From: Psychrobacter sanguinis
GTDB taxonomy: Bacteria > Pseudomonadota > Gammaproteobacteria > Pseudomonadales > Moraxellaceae
DNA length: 64,000 nucleotides
Direction of reading: 5' to 3'
Assembly: GCF_020736705.1 (NCBI RefSeq)
Contig: NZ_CP085990.1
Span: 1,984,001-2,048,000, forward strand
The notes beneath the pieces were generated by a model. That model made no database searches and was not told the DNA's origin. It worked only from the letters and a program-made list of their open reading frames with translations. Shown here in pieces: positions 1 through 9,573 of the stretch (the stretch's first letter is position 1; every line of letters starts with the position of its first letter). The translations under genes and the position numbers were made by a program.

Positions 1-27
1 ATGGAACAAGAGGATGATGAGATCTAG
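1..27 (+). CDS. Possible 3' end of a gene entering from the left
   Basis: The first 24 bases read as an acidic tail (MEQEDDEI) followed by TAG at 25-27. This may be the last codons of a gene lying mostly outside the window, but an open stretch this short can occur by chance and nothing identifies a family. The rest of 28-167 shows no gene. Confidence 0.2.
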   Translation: MEQEDDEI

Positions 28-167
28 CTTCTAAAACTTCTAAGCTCAGCTAGATCATACCTGTCACTGAACTTACACTTATAGACGAACTTTTAGCATT
101 GCTATAGTTTACGCCTTTGCATAGCTCTAAATATGAAAATCCATATGAAAAAGAGTAGGAGGTTCAT

Positions 168-908
168 TTAGCGTCTCTTAAACATGCCATGGTCGAGGAA
201 ATAAGCGGTTTGTTCTGCGACCACTTGATTAATTAACATCCCAGTATGCGAGACAGGAAGAATGATATGGTCGGTGGCCTCGGCCAGTTGGGTTTCGAAA
301 ACGTAGACCGTCCCGTCATGCTCACACTGTGGGTGGGCAAGCTTAGATTTTTTCTTATGATAGTTCAGTACTAATTGACCTAAGCCATAAGGGGAGTTGC
401 CAGCGATGACTCCTAAACTAACCCCTTCCTTCAATGGCGCACTTTGCCCATCCAAGGCTTGTTTATAAGCGTTTCCCACTAAAGGAGAGACCAGCTTATT
501 GACGTACTCAGCGGTGGTACTGCCATTATGCGGCGTGCCGAGCGTTACGCAGCGTGCTATTTTCCACTGTGCAAAACGTGAAATAAAATCTCTTATTACT
601 AATCCGCCTAAGCTATGACCGACTAAATTAATCGGGATAGCAGGGTTATGGTTGTCACTCAGCCAAGCATTGAGACTGATACTGTGCTGTTCAATACTGT
701 CTCGCAAGCTATGATAATTGTGCTGATAAGTGGCGAAGCCTCTGCTTTGAAGTTGCTTGGCCAAAGGGCTCATGACCCAAGCGCTTTGATGCAGTCCATG
801 TACTAATACCACAAAAGGGCGATCAGCGCTTTTCACGGATGAGTGGGATAAGGGCTGAGATTGAGACAAGGTTAACTCCTGGCAGTGGTTATGGTAAGTT
901 CGGCACAT
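168..908 (-). CDS. Alpha/beta hydrolase, lipase-like
   Basis: A 246-residue alpha/beta-hydrolase, probably a lipase or esterase. The oxyanion-loop motif VLVHGLH lies near residue 35. The nucleophile elbow GHSLGG places the catalytic serine at residue 99, Asp198 (CEHDGT) fits the acid, and His221 (VSHTGM) fits the catalytic histidine, so the triad is complete. The LGTPHNGS stretch is typical of the PGAP1/LipA-like group. There is no clear signal peptide. The ATG at 908 has no strong Shine-Dalgarno sequence, so the true start could be internal, around residue 26. It is separated from gcvP by a strong terminator and is probably transcribed alone. The natural substrate cannot be told from the sequence. 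Confidence 0.8.
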   Translation of the reverse strand: MCRTYHNHCQELTLSQSQPLSHSSVKSADRPFVVLVHGLHQSAWVMSPLAKQLQSRGFATYQHNYHSLRDSIEQHSISLNAWLSDNHNPAIPINLVGHSLGGLVIRDFISRFAQWKIARCVTLGTPHNGSTTAEYVNKLVSPLVGNAYKQALDGQSAPLKEGVSLGVIAGNSPYGLGQLVLNYHKKKSKLAHPQCEHDGTVYVFETQLAEATDHIILPVSHTGMLINQVVAEQTAYFLDHGMFKRR

Positions 909-1100
909 TTGCGGTGTTGCTAAGCTAATGGCTATCTATGGCTAATAGCTTTTTGATATTCACCGCTTTATTGTACAGTAATACAGTTTGCTCGTAATTG
1001 CTGTTAGAAATCTAGTAATTACGGTTAAAAATTTAGTAGATATAGTTAAAAAAGACATTAACAGTAACTGTTAACTGTATGTTCTGCATGGTTGGCCATA

Positions 1101-1136
1101 AAAAAACCTTCAGGTCCTAGGACCTGAAGGTTTTTT
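1101..1136 (-). terminator. Rho-independent terminator after gcvP
   Basis: A perfect 36-bp palindrome: an A6 run, CCTTCAGGTCCT, its complement, then T6. It lies 50 bp beyond the gcvP stop. Because both flanks are A/T runs it would terminate in either direction. Confidence 0.93.
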
Positions 1137-1185
1137 CATACTTGTCTATTTAGCTAGCACTTTGTATAAAGTTAGAAGCTAAAGA

Positions 1186-4080
1186 CTACATATAGTTTTC
1201 TATACTTGGGCAGCTACACATTAGGTTTTTGTCGCCATACACATCATCGATACGACCGACGGTCGGCCAGAATTTATGCTGACGGATGTAGTCTAATGGG
1301 AACGCAGCAGTATCACGACTGTATGGGTAGTTCCACTCATCGCTAGTGATAACGAACGCTGTGTGAGGTGCATTAACCAATGGGTTATTGTCAGCCGTCC
1401 AGCCGTCTTTACCTTCTTTCACTTTAAGCGCTTCTTGCTTAATAGATTTCAGCGCAGAGATAAAGCGGTCAAGCTCGTGCTTGGCTTCCGACTCTGTTGG
1501 CTCAATCATTAGTGTACCGGCTACTGGGAAGCTCATAGTTGGTGCATGGAAACCATAGTCCATCAAACGCTTGGCGATATCAGCCTCAGTAATACCGGTC
1601 TCTTCTTTAAGCGGACGGATATCAATGATACATTCGTGCGCCACACGGCCATTCTTACCGGTATAAAGTACAGGATAATCATCTTGTAGCTGGCTTGCCA
1701 CATAGTTAGCGTTTAGCAAGGCTGTCTTGGTGGCTTGTAGCAGACCATCACGGCCCATCATGGTGATGTACATCCATGAAATAGGTAAGATGCTGGCTGA
1801 GCCATAAGGGGCTGCTGAGACCGCAGTAGTGTCTTGTGTCGCATTAAACACTGGAGTCACGCTATGGTTGGCTTTGAATGGCGCTAAGTGAGCTTTCATA
1901 CCAATAGGGCCCATACCTGGACCGCCACCGCCATGAGGAATACAGAAGGTTTTGTGCAGGTTCATGTGCAGTACGTCAGCACCGACTTCTGCAGGCTGCA
2001 TGATGCCCACTTGAGCGTTCATGTTGGCGCCGTCCATATACACTTGACCACCATGGCTGTGAATTAAGTCACAGATATCACGGATACCGGCTTCAAACAC
2101 ACCATGTGTAGACGGATAGGTGATCATCAGCGCACCTAAGTTTTCGCTATGCTCTTCACATTTCGCTTTTAGGTCGTCTAGGTCAACGTTACCATTTTCA
2201 TCAGTGGCAACCACCACAACGTTCATGCCCATCATTTGAGCGGTCGCTGGGTTAGTACCATGAGCAGATTTAGGGATTAAGCACACATCACGGTTGGCTT
2301 GACCCAATGACTCATGATAGCGGCGAATGGCCAGAAGACCTGCATACTCACCTGATGCGCCAGAGTTTGGCTGCATTGAAATATCATCAAAACCAGTGAT
2401 GGCTTTTAATTGCTCTTGTAAGCTTTCAATCATTGCCACGTAGCCGGTTACTTGGTCTTGTGGAGCAAAAGGATGCACGTTAGCAAACTCGTTCCAAGTA
2501 ATGGGTAGCATTTCACTAGTCGCGTTTAATTTCATGGTACAGCTGCCCAATGAAATCATGCTACGGTTCATGGCCAAGTCTTTGTCTTCTAACTTTTTCA
2601 TGTAACGTAGCATCTCGTGCTCTGTATGATGCGAGTTGAATACAGGATGAGTCAAGATGGCATCAGTACGTAGAACCGCATCATTTAAAGACACTTTGGC
2701 TTCACTAGGTAACGCTTCAGCTTTGTTGGTAAATAATTGAGTTAAGGTTTCAAAATCTGCTGAGTTACTGATTTCAGAGAAAGAAACAGAAAGCTTGCTG
2801 TCGCCTTCACGCCATAAGTTATAGCCCACATTTTCTGCATTTTCATAGATTTGAGTGGCCAATCTTTCAGAACCACAATCTACTAACACTGTGTCGAAGA
2901 TTTGATCATGAATAACGCTTAATTCACCGCCCGCTGCTTTGATAACATCGCTGAAAGCAGTGGCCATAGCATGAATACGGGTAGCAATACGTTTTAGACC
3001 TTCAGGGCCATGATATACCGCGTACATACCAGCTAGGTTGGCCAACAATACTTGAGAAGTACAGATGTTTGAGTTGGCTTTTTCGCGGCGGATGTGCTGC
3101 TCACGAGTTTGTAGTGCCATACGTAAGGCAGTATTGCCTTGAGCGTCTTTTGAAACCCCAATAATACGACCAGGAGCTGAACGTTTTGCTTTATCAGAGA
3201 AAGCAAAGTAGGCCGCATGTGGACCACCAAAGCCCATTGGGATACCAAAGCGTTGAGTACTACCTAAAGCCACATCAGCACCCATAGCAGCTGGTGATCT
3301 TAATAACACCAAGCTCATGATGTCACTGACCACTAGGGCATAAGTTTTGTTCTCTTTAACTGTGGCGATTACGTCTGTTAAATCAACGACGTCACCCTCA
3401 CGGCCAACGTATTGGAATAACGCACCGAAGAAATCGCCTGATTTGGCAGTTTCAAAATCGCCAACCACAACGTCCCAACCAAAATATTTGGCACGGGTAC
3501 GAATAACGTCTAAAGTTTGGGGATAAACGCGCTCATCGACGAAGAATTGATTTGATTTGCTTTTGCTAACACGCTTGGCCATTGCCATACCTTCAGCGGC
3601 AGCAGTGGCTTCATCAAGCAGTGAGGCACCGGCCAATTCCAAGCCAGTAAGGTCAATACAAACTTGTTGGAAGTTTAATAAAGCTTCAAGACGACCTTGT
3701 GAGATTTCAGCTTGGTAAGGCGTATAAGCGGTGTACCAGCCTGGATTTTCTAGGATGTTGCGCTGAATAACCGCTGGCATACGTACTGGTGAATAGCCTT
3801 GGCCGATATAGCTTTTGTTCACGGTAATGTCATCTGCCATAGTACGTAGCTTGGCCAGAGCATTGTGCTCACTCATGGCTTTTGGCAGGTCTAACTCGCG
3901 GTTCATGCGTACAGCTTCAGGCACGGTATCAGCAATAAAGCTATCCATGTCATCATAGCCAACCGCTTTAAGCATTTCTGCTTGATCGTTAGCACCTGAA
4001 CCTAAGTGTCTAGCAACGAAGCGCGCTTCGTCAAATAGACCGTCAAAAGATAGGTTAGAGTGTGTGTTTTGTGAGGTCAT
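1186..4080 (-). CDS. gcvP: Glycine dehydrogenase (decarboxylating), P-protein
   Basis: The PLP-dependent P-protein of the glycine cleavage system decarboxylates glycine and transfers the aminomethyl group to lipoylated GcvH. At 964 residues it is a full-length single-chain (fused alpha-beta) type. The PLP lysine is in HMNLHKTF near residue 711, followed by the glycine-rich [10 protein letters not shown] stretch. The N-terminal half (ARHLG near residue 25, SYIGQGY near residue 92) and the C-terminal half are both intact. The ATG at 4080 is preceded by AAGGACTGCC, much like the ribosome site of gcvT. It is the last gene of the gcvT-gcvH-nitroreductase-gcvP run, but the gap before it (4081-4194) could hold its own promoter. 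Confidence 0.98.
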   Translation of the reverse strand: MTSQNTHSNLSFDGLFDEARFVARHLGSGANDQAEMLKAVGYDDMDSFIADTVPEAVRMNRELDLPKAMSEHNALAKLRTMADDITVNKSYIGQGYSPVRMPAVIQRNILENPGWYTAYTPYQAEISQGRLEALLNFQQVCIDLTGLELAGASLLDEATAAAEGMAMAKRVSKSKSNQFFVDERVYPQTLDVIRTRAKYFGWDVVVGDFETAKSGDFFGALFQYVGREGDVVDLTDVIATVKENKTYALVVSDIMSLVLLRSPAAMGADVALGSTQRFGIPMGFGGPHAAYFAFSDKAKRSAPGRIIGVSKDAQGNTALRMALQTREQHIRREKANSNICTSQVLLANLAGMYAVYHGPEGLKRIATRIHAMATAFSDVIKAAGGELSVIHDQIFDTVLVDCGSERLATQIYENAENVGYNLWREGDSKLSVSFSEISNSADFETLTQLFTNKAEALPSEAKVSLNDAVLRTDAILTHPVFNSHHTEHEMLRYMKKLEDKDLAMNRSMISLGSCTMKLNATSEMLPITWNEFANVHPFAPQDQVTGYVAMIESLQEQLKAITGFDDISMQPNSGASGEYAGLLAIRRYHESLGQANRDVCLIPKSAHGTNPATAQMMGMNVVVVATDENGNVDLDDLKAKCEEHSENLGALMITYPSTHGVFEAGIRDICDLIHSHGGQVYMDGANMNAQVGIMQPAEVGADVLHMNLHKTFCIPHGGGGPGMGPIGMKAHLAPFKANHSVTPVFNATQDTTAVSAAPYGSASILPISWMYITMMGRDGLLQATKTALLNANYVASQLQDDYPVLYTGKNGRVAHECIIDIRPLKEETGITEADIAKRLMDYGFHAPTMSFPVAGTLMIEPTESEAKHELDRFISALKSIKQEALKVKEGKDGWTADNNPLVNAPHTAFVITSDEWNYPYSRDTAAFPLDYIRQHKFWPTVGRIDDVYGDKNLMCSCPSIENYM

Positions 4081-4194
4081 GGCAGTCCTTAATTGTTAAA
4101 TCAAACATGTGGCTAGGGTTTTCTATCAACAAACGTGAAAACCGTGAAGCCGGATTAAACTGGCAATTGTCGTACCGGTTGTAAAACTTTTAAA

Positions 4195-4995
4195 TTAAAC
4201 GTGCTTAACAAATTGGTCGTAATCGAACCTAAATTGTTCATTGTAAATACCGTTGTCGCTTCTTTCACCCGCACCAATCATCATGGCAATGTGGTGGTGA
4301 CGGGTTAAGCCCAGTAGTTTTTTCATACCTGGTTCATCAAATCCGCCCATTGGGCAGCTATCAAATCCGTATGCTCTTAGCGCCAACATTAAGTTCTCAG
4401 CCGCTAAAAACGTATTGCTAAGTGTCCATTTTACTTGGTCAGCCTGAGTGTAGTAGGGCGTGACTACGGGACCTTTAACTTTGCGATGTACGGTGGCAAA
4501 CCCCCATTTAACCACGGCTAGCGCATTAATTGGATCTTGGGTATAAACCAGTGGAATAAGCTTTTCGTAATATCTCTTAACCTTCGCCGGTACCGGCTGT
4601 TGTGGATATTCTTTAATAATTTGCTTGCTGTGTTGTCGCCAGTTATCGGTACGGGCAACAACGGCTATCAATCGACTAGAGGTCTTGGCTGCGTTTTGTC
4701 CTAGGCAGAGCTTAACTGCTTTTTTCTTAACCTCTTCTGAATCAATAACGTAAAACTCCCATTGCTGCAGATTACTGGCATTGGGCGCAAGCATTGCCAT
4801 ACGCAAACAATCTTTAAGAACCTCATCAGGGATAGGGGTGTCGGTAAAACGTCTTATTGATCGGCGTGACTCAATTACCTGTTTAAAAGCCTCTAAATGA
4901 GGTGCATTTAAGCTACCTGATTTTGGTTTATGGCTTTTTTGGCCCTCTGTTTCTTGGCTTTCTATATGAGGCTCATCATGCGACTGTTTTGTCAT
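4195..4995 (-). CDS. Nitroreductase family protein (intact copy)
   Basis: An FMN-dependent nitroreductase-family oxidoreductase of 266 residues. The FMN-phosphate-binding start ESRRSIRRFTDTPIP and the C-terminal GGFDEPGMKKLLGL plus MMIGAGERSDNGIY are standard family landmarks. A hydrophilic 40-residue tail precedes the domain. I place the start at the ATG at 4995: the upstream ATG at 5004 is only one base from AAAGGA, while 4995 has normal spacing. The neighbouring gene at 5081-5875 is a clear paralog. The substrate is unknown; position between gcvH and gcvP does not imply a role in glycine cleavage. Confidence 0.88.
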   Translation of the reverse strand: MTKQSHDEPHIESQETEGQKSHKPKSGSLNAPHLEAFKQVIESRRSIRRFTDTPIPDEVLKDCLRMAMLAPNASNLQQWEFYVIDSEEVKKKAVKLCLGQNAAKTSSRLIAVVARTDNWRQHSKQIIKEYPQQPVPAKVKRYYEKLIPLVYTQDPINALAVVKWGFATVHRKVKGPVVTPYYTQADQVKWTLSNTFLAAENLMLALRAYGFDSCPMGGFDEPGMKKLLGLTRHHHIAMMIGAGERSDNGIYNEQFRFDYDQFVKHV

Positions 4996-5080
4996 TCTTA
5001 GCATATCCTTTGCAAATTAAATGTTGTTCAATACTTTTAATATTTAGTAAGTGTTACTTAAGTAAGCGTCATTGAGAAAA

Positions 5081-5875
5081 TCAAACCCGTTTAACGAACT
5101 GATCGTAATCGAAACGGAATTGGCTGTGGTAAATCCCATTGTCGGCTCGTTCTCCTGCACCAATCATCATCACCACATGATGATGATCACTCAGCTTAAG
5201 CAGTTTTTTTAAGGCCGGTTCATCAAAACCGCCCATGGCACAGCTGTCAAAGCCGTGAGCACGTAATGCCAAAATTAAATTTTCGGCAGCTAGGGCCGCG
5301 TTATTTGTTGCCCAGTTTTTGACATCTTCAAACGTATAATAAGGGCTTTTGACCGGTCCTTTAACCTGACGGGCTGCTTGAGTCAGCGCCCATTTGGCGA
5401 CTGATATCACGCCGGCAGGTCCACGTAAAAAGTCTAGAGGGACAATTTTTTCATAATAGTCACGCACTTTTTTGGGTGCTACACCGTCTGGGTACTCTCG
5501 AATATTTTGCTTGGCATGGTCGTGTCAATTATCGGTTCTCGCAACCACAGCGATTAGCTTGTTCGCTGTTTTGGCAGCATTTTGATTCATACAAATCTTG
5601 TTGGCTTTGCTACGCTTGTCTGGCGTTTCAATAATATAAAACTCCCAAGGCTGTAAGTTGCTTGAATTGGGAGCAAGCATTGCCAAGCGCAAACAGTCAC
5701 GCAGCACATCATCTGGAATAGGGGTATCAGTAAATCGTCTTACCGAACGGCGAGACTCAACTACCTCTGTGAAGGCGGCTAAATTCTTTGATGATCTAAT
5801 ATCTTGCATAGCAACACCTTGATCTGTTTTAGTCTCTTGGGTGGGGGTAGGACTTCCTTGGTCTTGTTGTGACAT
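5081..5875 (-). pseudogene. Tandem nitroreductase copy broken by an in-frame TGA
   Basis: One continuous 265-codon frame is closely similar along its length to the gene at 4195-4995 but carries TGA at 5525-5527. The residues before it (VVARTDN) and after it (HDHAKQ, then EYP) align with VVARTDNWRQHSKQ of the intact paralog, so the stop replaces a tryptophan (TGG to TGA by one base). The frame is otherwise preserved, with FMN-site residues upstream (SRRSVRRFTDTPIP) and GGFDEPALKKLL and MMIGAGERADNGIY downstream. The lesion therefore looks recent, or is a sequencing error or a tolerated readthrough. Two half-proteins of 116 and about 128 residues are unlikely to be functional. Confidence 0.88.
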
Positions 5876-5984
5876 AACATATTTATCCCTAAATAGGTAA
5901 TGATATAAGGGTGAAAATAAGTAAGCGTCGCCTCAAAGATGAAACAACGCCGTTCACGCCCTATTAAAGAGACAATTCTGTTAA

Positions 5985-6365
5985 TTAAAGGTCAGCTTGA
6001 TACTCTTCAGCAGATAATAATGAATCAAAGTCATCAGCGTTGTCAGGCTTGATGCGGTACATCCAACCTTCACCGTATGGGTCAGTGTTGATAACTTCAG
6101 GATCATCTTCAAGCGCTTCGTTGATGGCCACAACTTCACCAGTGATAGGGGCATAAACGTCTGAGGCTGCTTTTACAGATTCTACAACAGCAACTTCGTC
6201 ATCTACCGCTACTGTATCGCCCACATCTGGAAGCTCTACATATACGATATCGCCAAGCGCTTCTTGAGCATGGTCAGTAATACCGACAGTGATAGTGCCG
6301 TCGTCTTCCATACGTAACCACTCGTGGCTAGCAACATACTTTAGTTCTGATGGAACATTACTCAT
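5985..6365 (-). CDS. gcvH: Glycine cleavage system H protein
   Basis: The lipoyl carrier of the glycine cleavage system, shuttling the aminomethyl intermediate between P, T and L proteins. 126 residues from the ATG at 6365, which has GGAG seven bases upstream; a longer TTG-started reading is not favoured. The lipoylated lysine is in [16 protein letters not shown], and the C-terminal [10 protein letters not shown] segment is typical. It lies 301 bp downstream of gcvT and 109 bp upstream of the nitroreductase pair. The L protein is not in this window; it is usually shared and encoded elsewhere. Confidence 0.97.
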   Translation of the reverse strand: MSNVPSELKYVASHEWLRMEDDGTITVGITDHAQEALGDIVYVELPDVGDTVAVDDEVAVVESVKAASDVYAPITGEVVAINEALEDDPEVINTDPYGEGWMYRIKPDNADDFDSLLSAEEYQADL

Positions 6366-6529
6366 AAATTTCTCCAAAAAGGTAGAGGGGGTGGGTTAAA
6401 AGCAAATTTGATATCCAGCTTATAAGTTAAACCTATAACTTAAACTCAATCAGGCGGAATATCCAATTACGTTAAAGGTTTAATTCAATAAAATCGTAAC
6501 GCTATAAAACTTAATCACTATAGCAAAGT

Positions 6530-6585
6530 ATAGGCCGGATTTTTAGTAGAAAACATCAGAGTTTCTGCTTTATCAACCGGCCTAT
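6530..6585. repeat. Interrupted hairpin between gcvT and gcvH
   Basis: Outer arms ATAGGCCGG (6530-6538) and CCGGCCTAT (6577-6585) are perfect complements. Inside them, AGTAGAAA (6545-6552) pairs with TTTCTGCT (6562-6569) with one G-T pair. The result would be a bulged two-part stem. No strong T run follows on either side, so it is not an obvious terminator; it could be an RNA-processing site or a small dispersed repeat. Confidence 0.6.
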
Positions 6586-6666
6586 CCTGTCAGATTAATG
6601 TTGTTTTAAAGGTTTGAATAAAAGACAGTACAATAAAAATTCTAATGATAAAAAAATTATTAACAA

Positions 6667-7812
6667 TTAATCGAACTGTTTTTCACCATTACGCACGAAA
6701 GGTAGCTTCAAGACGCGGACATCGACAAACTTACCTTTACCGCGTAAGTCTACTTGTACCTTGTCTTCATCAGTAATGTCTGCAGGAATACGAGCGATCG
6801 CAATAGACTGCTTTAAGCTAGGTGAAAAAGTACCACTGGTAATAACACCTGTGGTTTCTTTGTCGGTACCTTGATTGATAGTCACGGTCATACCTTCACG
6901 TAGGACACCACGAGTCTCAAGCAATAAGCCCACTTGCTTCATAGCAGTGCCATTATCTTTGGCTTGCTGACGCTTGGCCACAAGAGCATCACGGCCTACG
7001 AAGTCACGGTCATCTTTAAGGGCCAAAGTCCAGCCCATGTTGCACTCATAAGGACTAATAGTGTCGTCCATATCATGACCGTATAAGTTCATGCCCGCTT
7101 CCATACGTAAGGTGTCACGAGCACCTAGGCCGGCAGGTTTGATGTCATTCTCTAGCATAAGCTTATAGAATTCTTCAGCACTGTCACCGGGTAAGATAAC
7201 TTCAACGCCGTCTTCACCAGTATAGCCAGTACGGGCCACAAACCAGTCATTGGCTTCAATGTCAGTCAAATCTGCACCAACGAATGGCTTTAGACCCTCT
7301 AGTGTTTCTGACCAAGCTGGCTTTGCTTGTTTTAATTTAGCGACAGCATTAGGACCTTGAATGGCTAAAATAGCCAACTCTGGACGCTCAGTTAAAGTAA
7401 CTTCAAAGCCTTCGGCTACTTTGTTGAAGTTAGCCAAGTCTTTGTCACGAGTTGCGGCGTTAGAAACGATACGGTATTGAGTTTCTTCTTCATTCATAAG
7501 ATAAACGATTAGGTCATCAATGATGCCGCCTTCTTCATTTAACATACCTGAATACAGAGCTTTACCCACAGTCTTAAGTTTGGCAACGTCATTTGCCAAT
7601 AACTTCTGTAACCAAGCTTTGGCCTGACTGCCTTCGATATCTGTAATTACCATGTGTGACACGTCAAACATGCCAGCATCGGTACGAACCGCTTCGTGCT
7701 CATCGATTTGAGAGCCATAATGAATAGGAAGTTCCCAACCAGAGAAGTCAACGATTTTACCGTTGTTATCTAAGTGAGACTGGTAAAAGGGAGTGCGTTG
7801 TAATGTAGTCAT
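6667..7812 (-). CDS. gcvT: Aminomethyltransferase, glycine cleavage T protein
   Basis: The T protein transfers the methylene group from aminomethyl-GcvH to tetrahydrofolate and releases ammonia. 381 residues, close to the usual 360-375. Landmarks are [18 protein letters not shown] near residue 18, MFDVSHM near residue 48, and [12 protein letters not shown] in the middle, with the C-terminal barrel-like domain ([19 protein letters not shown]). The ATG at 7812 has AAGGACTTGTC before it. This is the first gene behind the glycine riboswitch on the same strand, so glycine most likely controls it directly and the downstream genes by readthrough. Confidence 0.97.
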   Translation of the reverse strand: MTTLQRTPFYQSHLDNNGKIVDFSGWELPIHYGSQIDEHEAVRTDAGMFDVSHMVITDIEGSQAKAWLQKLLANDVAKLKTVGKALYSGMLNEEGGIIDDLIVYLMNEEETQYRIVSNAATRDKDLANFNKVAEGFEVTLTERPELAILAIQGPNAVAKLKQAKPAWSETLEGLKPFVGADLTDIEANDWFVARTGYTGEDGVEVILPGDSAEEFYKLMLENDIKPAGLGARDTLRMEAGMNLYGHDMDDTISPYECNMGWTLALKDDRDFVGRDALVAKRQQAKDNGTAMKQVGLLLETRGVLREGMTVTINQGTDKETTGVITSGTFSPSLKQSIAIARIPADITDEDKVQVDLRGKGKFVDVRVLKLPFVRNGEKQFD

Positions 7813-8031
7813 GACAAGTCCTTGTGGTGAGTGACAAAAGGGGTTAATAAAAAGTATCTCAAAGGGTAATAACTAATTAAATTAAGAATTTGGTTATACA
7901 GAGTTGATAGCAACCGAAGTATGTCAACCGTAGTATGTATAGTCACAGGGTGGCATATTTACAGCGTATTAACATGATAAATTACTACCAAGAACCAATA
8001 CCTTAACATCCACTGTGTCTAAAATAAGCAC

Positions 8032-8166
8032 AAAAAAAAGGCAAATAAGCCTACGAGTCAACTCGATTGACAGTTAACACGCCAAGCTTCTCCTATCTAT
8101 AAATAAAAGATAAAAGAAGTAAACGGTGTACTAAACTGACAAGAGGTCTCGATTAACTTATTTGCC
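8032..8166 (-). terminator. Long-range terminator in the gcvT leader (expression platform)
   Basis: Three bases beyond the second aptamer, the minus strand reads GGCAAATAAG (8157-8166). About 107 nt later it reads the exact complement CTTATTTGCC (8040-8049) followed by T8 (8032-8039). The two would form a 10-bp stem with a U tract, the signature of an intrinsic terminator, with an unusually long loop. The loop contains CTGTC segments able to pair with the GGACAG end of aptamer 2 and a small CGAG/CTCG hairpin. Glycine-dependent switching is inferred. Confidence 0.65.
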
Positions 8167-8168
8167 CC

Positions 8169-8358
8169 ATCTGTCCTGTTACCTGAGATTTTCGATATCT
8201 ACAACTTGTACTAATAGTTATTAACCTAGCAGTTAATAACCTACTAAAATTACCAAGCTATAAAATATCTTTTCCCCTTCGGTGGGTATTTAACACCTTA
8301 TATAAAACGCCTTTATATTAAGAGCGACTTTATATGAAGTGAATACCACTCTCCAGAT
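8169..8358 (-). ncRNA. Glycine riboswitch, second aptamer
   Basis: Read on the minus strand this has the conserved glycine aptamer segments in order. ATCTGGAGAG opens it (8358-8349), CCCACCGAAGGGG is in the middle, and CTCAGGTAACAGGACAGAT closes it, ending at 8169. ATCTG and CAGAT pair as P1. The two variable arms are long (roughly 55-60 nt before the CCGAAGG block and about 80 nt after it), making this aptamer about 190 nt instead of the usual 90-110. It lies upstream of gcvT on the same strand, the classical target. Confidence 0.9.
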
Positions 8359-8452
8359 TTGTCATCGTTGTCCTACCTTTGTTGTGTATTCAACATAAGG
8401 TATAGACCCTTCCATACAAGGCTATAATAGCCTGCGGTGGGTTAATGAGTCA

Positions 8453-8568
8453 TTCAGTCCGGTTACCTGAGCGATTGGCAGGGTGCTTACGCCTTCGGTG
8501 GCAGTCGAGTTTAATAACCCTAGTTTAATAACCATATGGGGTCAAAAAGGCCACTGCGCTCTCCTGAA
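8453..8568 (-). ncRNA. Glycine riboswitch, first aptamer
   Basis: On the minus strand, TTCAGGAGAG starts the element, GCCACCGAAGGCGTAA follows in the core, and CTCAGGTAACCGGACTGAA ends it. TTCAG (8568-8564) and CTGAA (8457-8453) form P1. GTGGCC shortly after the first block can pair toward GCCAC to form the P3-like arm. Together with the aptamer at 8169-8358 this makes a tandem pair. The linker between the two P1 stems is about 94 nt and holds a perfect AGGCT/AGCCT hairpin, much longer than the roughly 10-20 nt usual in this class. Confidence 0.88.
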
Positions 8569-8578
8569 AAACGCCCTT

Positions 8579-8607
8579 ATTATGAAAGGTGCGAACTTAT
8601 TTTACAA
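8579..8607 (-). promoter_or_regulatory. Putative sigma70 promoter of the riboswitch-gcvT transcript
   Basis: On the minus strand TTGTAA (8607-8602), a 17-bp spacer and CATAAT (8584-8579) match a sigma70 promoter. They predict a start near 8572, a few bases ahead of the first aptamer at 8568. The fit with the RNA boundary is the main support. Confidence 0.6.
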
Positions 8608-8909
8608 GTCACAAATTCTCAGTATTAGGCTTATAGCTGCAAAACCGTGTGCAAATAAGGGTTTTATCGTCAAAAATACCCCAACAAAGCCGGATTTCTC
8701 AGTTAAAGTGAGGGAGTTAGCCTAAGCAAAACGATTTTATGTTTTGTATTGCGTTGATTTTATTAGCATATTCGTTATTATGGGCAACTTTATTAATGTG
8801 GTACTGTATTATATAGTCAGTTATAGAATAGGACAGCGTGCTTAGTCTTTGAACATTTATTCTCTAAGTACTTAGTTTTACAGGCTTTGTGTTTACGTAC
8901 CTAGTACTG

Positions 8910-8992
8910 ATAATTAGTGCTCATAACTCATAATTAGTGCTCATAAACTGTAAGCACCTGAACCAATAACAGACCTACAAACCAATAACAGA
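8910..8992. repeat. Two adjacent short tandem duplications upstream of ycgL
   Basis: Seventeen identical bases (ATAATTAGTGCTCATAA) occur at 8910-8926 and 8930-8946, a 20-bp period. Immediately after, AACCAATAACAGA occurs at 8961-8973 and 8980-8992, a 19-bp period. Apart from these, I see no gene in the stretch from 8608 to 9010. Confidence 0.85.
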
Positions 8993-9010
8993 TATAAAAG
9001 GTAACCTCTA

Positions 9011-9331
9011 ATGCATTGTGATATTTATAAATTCCCCAAGCACAGCGAAATGTACGTTTATATTGCCAGACCTGACTATCCTAATGACACCGATAAAATT
9101 AAGGATTGGTTAGGGGTATTGCCAAAAGAGTTACGCAAAAGCTTGGGCGAAGGTAAGTTTTTGATGCATTTAGATTTGGAAGAGACTAAGAAGCTGGCCC
9201 GAGTCGACAAAAATGAGGTGATCGAAAAATTAAAATCGCAGGGCTATTTTGTACAGTCTCCGCCATCAGACGTATTGTTGGCACAGGCTCAAGCCCGTAT
9301 GAAAGATGCGCAAGACAAGCGTTATGACTGA
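9011..9331 (+). CDS. ycgL: YcgL domain-containing protein
   Basis: A small 106-residue cytoplasmic protein of the YcgL family, recognised by the N-terminal CDIYKFPKHSEMYVYI pattern, the central LPKELRKSLG...FLMHLDL part and the C-terminal KSQGYFVQSPPS. The family has a known fold but no well-established function. It is slightly longer than the E. coli member through an Ala/Gln-rich basic tail. The gene stands alone downstream of the divergently transcribed glycine-riboswitch leader, and its upstream region carries two short tandem duplications. Family assignment is fairly sure; function is unknown. Confidence 0.8.
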   Translation: MHCDIYKFPKHSEMYVYIARPDYPNDTDKIKDWLGVLPKELRKSLGEGKFLMHLDLEETKKLARVDKNEVIEKLKSQGYFVQSPPSDVLLAQAQARMKDAQDKRYD

Positions 9332-9381
9332 TAGATAAATTTAACTTTTTCAATTGTTGTAGAAAACATTTAAAATAGATA

Positions 9382-9432
9382 CTCGTGGTGTGATATTCAC
9401 ACGTAGGGTAATCCTAACTGAGCCACTACGAG
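9382..9432 (+). other. Possible structured RNA with two inner hairpins
   Basis: Between ycgL and the next gene, CTCGTG (9382-9387) pairs with TACGAG (9427-9432). They enclose the perfect hairpin GTGTGA-TAT-TCACAC (9388-9402) and a smaller TAGG/CCTA hairpin (9404-9416). This resembles a three-way junction. There is no T run, so it is not a standard terminator. Function unknown. Confidence 0.35.
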
Positions 9433-9573
9433 CGATTACGCAGGCTGTGATTTGGTTTATTATTGCCTCGGTCATGGTAGAATACGCGAACTAAAATATG
9501 ATCTATTACTGTCTCGGTATGTTTGAGCAGTAAGTGTACTTTAATTTTAATTAACTTTTAGATTGAGCATTGC

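Noticed and set aside
5525..5527. TGA in the nitroreductase copy as a selenocysteine codon
   Set aside because: The paralog has Trp at this place, no stem-loop characteristic of a selenocysteine insertion element was seen after the stop, and the family has no selenoproteins I know of.
8483..8725. An 80-codon open frame on the plus strand
   Set aside because: It lies on the opposite strand of the first glycine aptamer, has no RBS and no recognisable protein character; the RNA element explains the conserved sequence.
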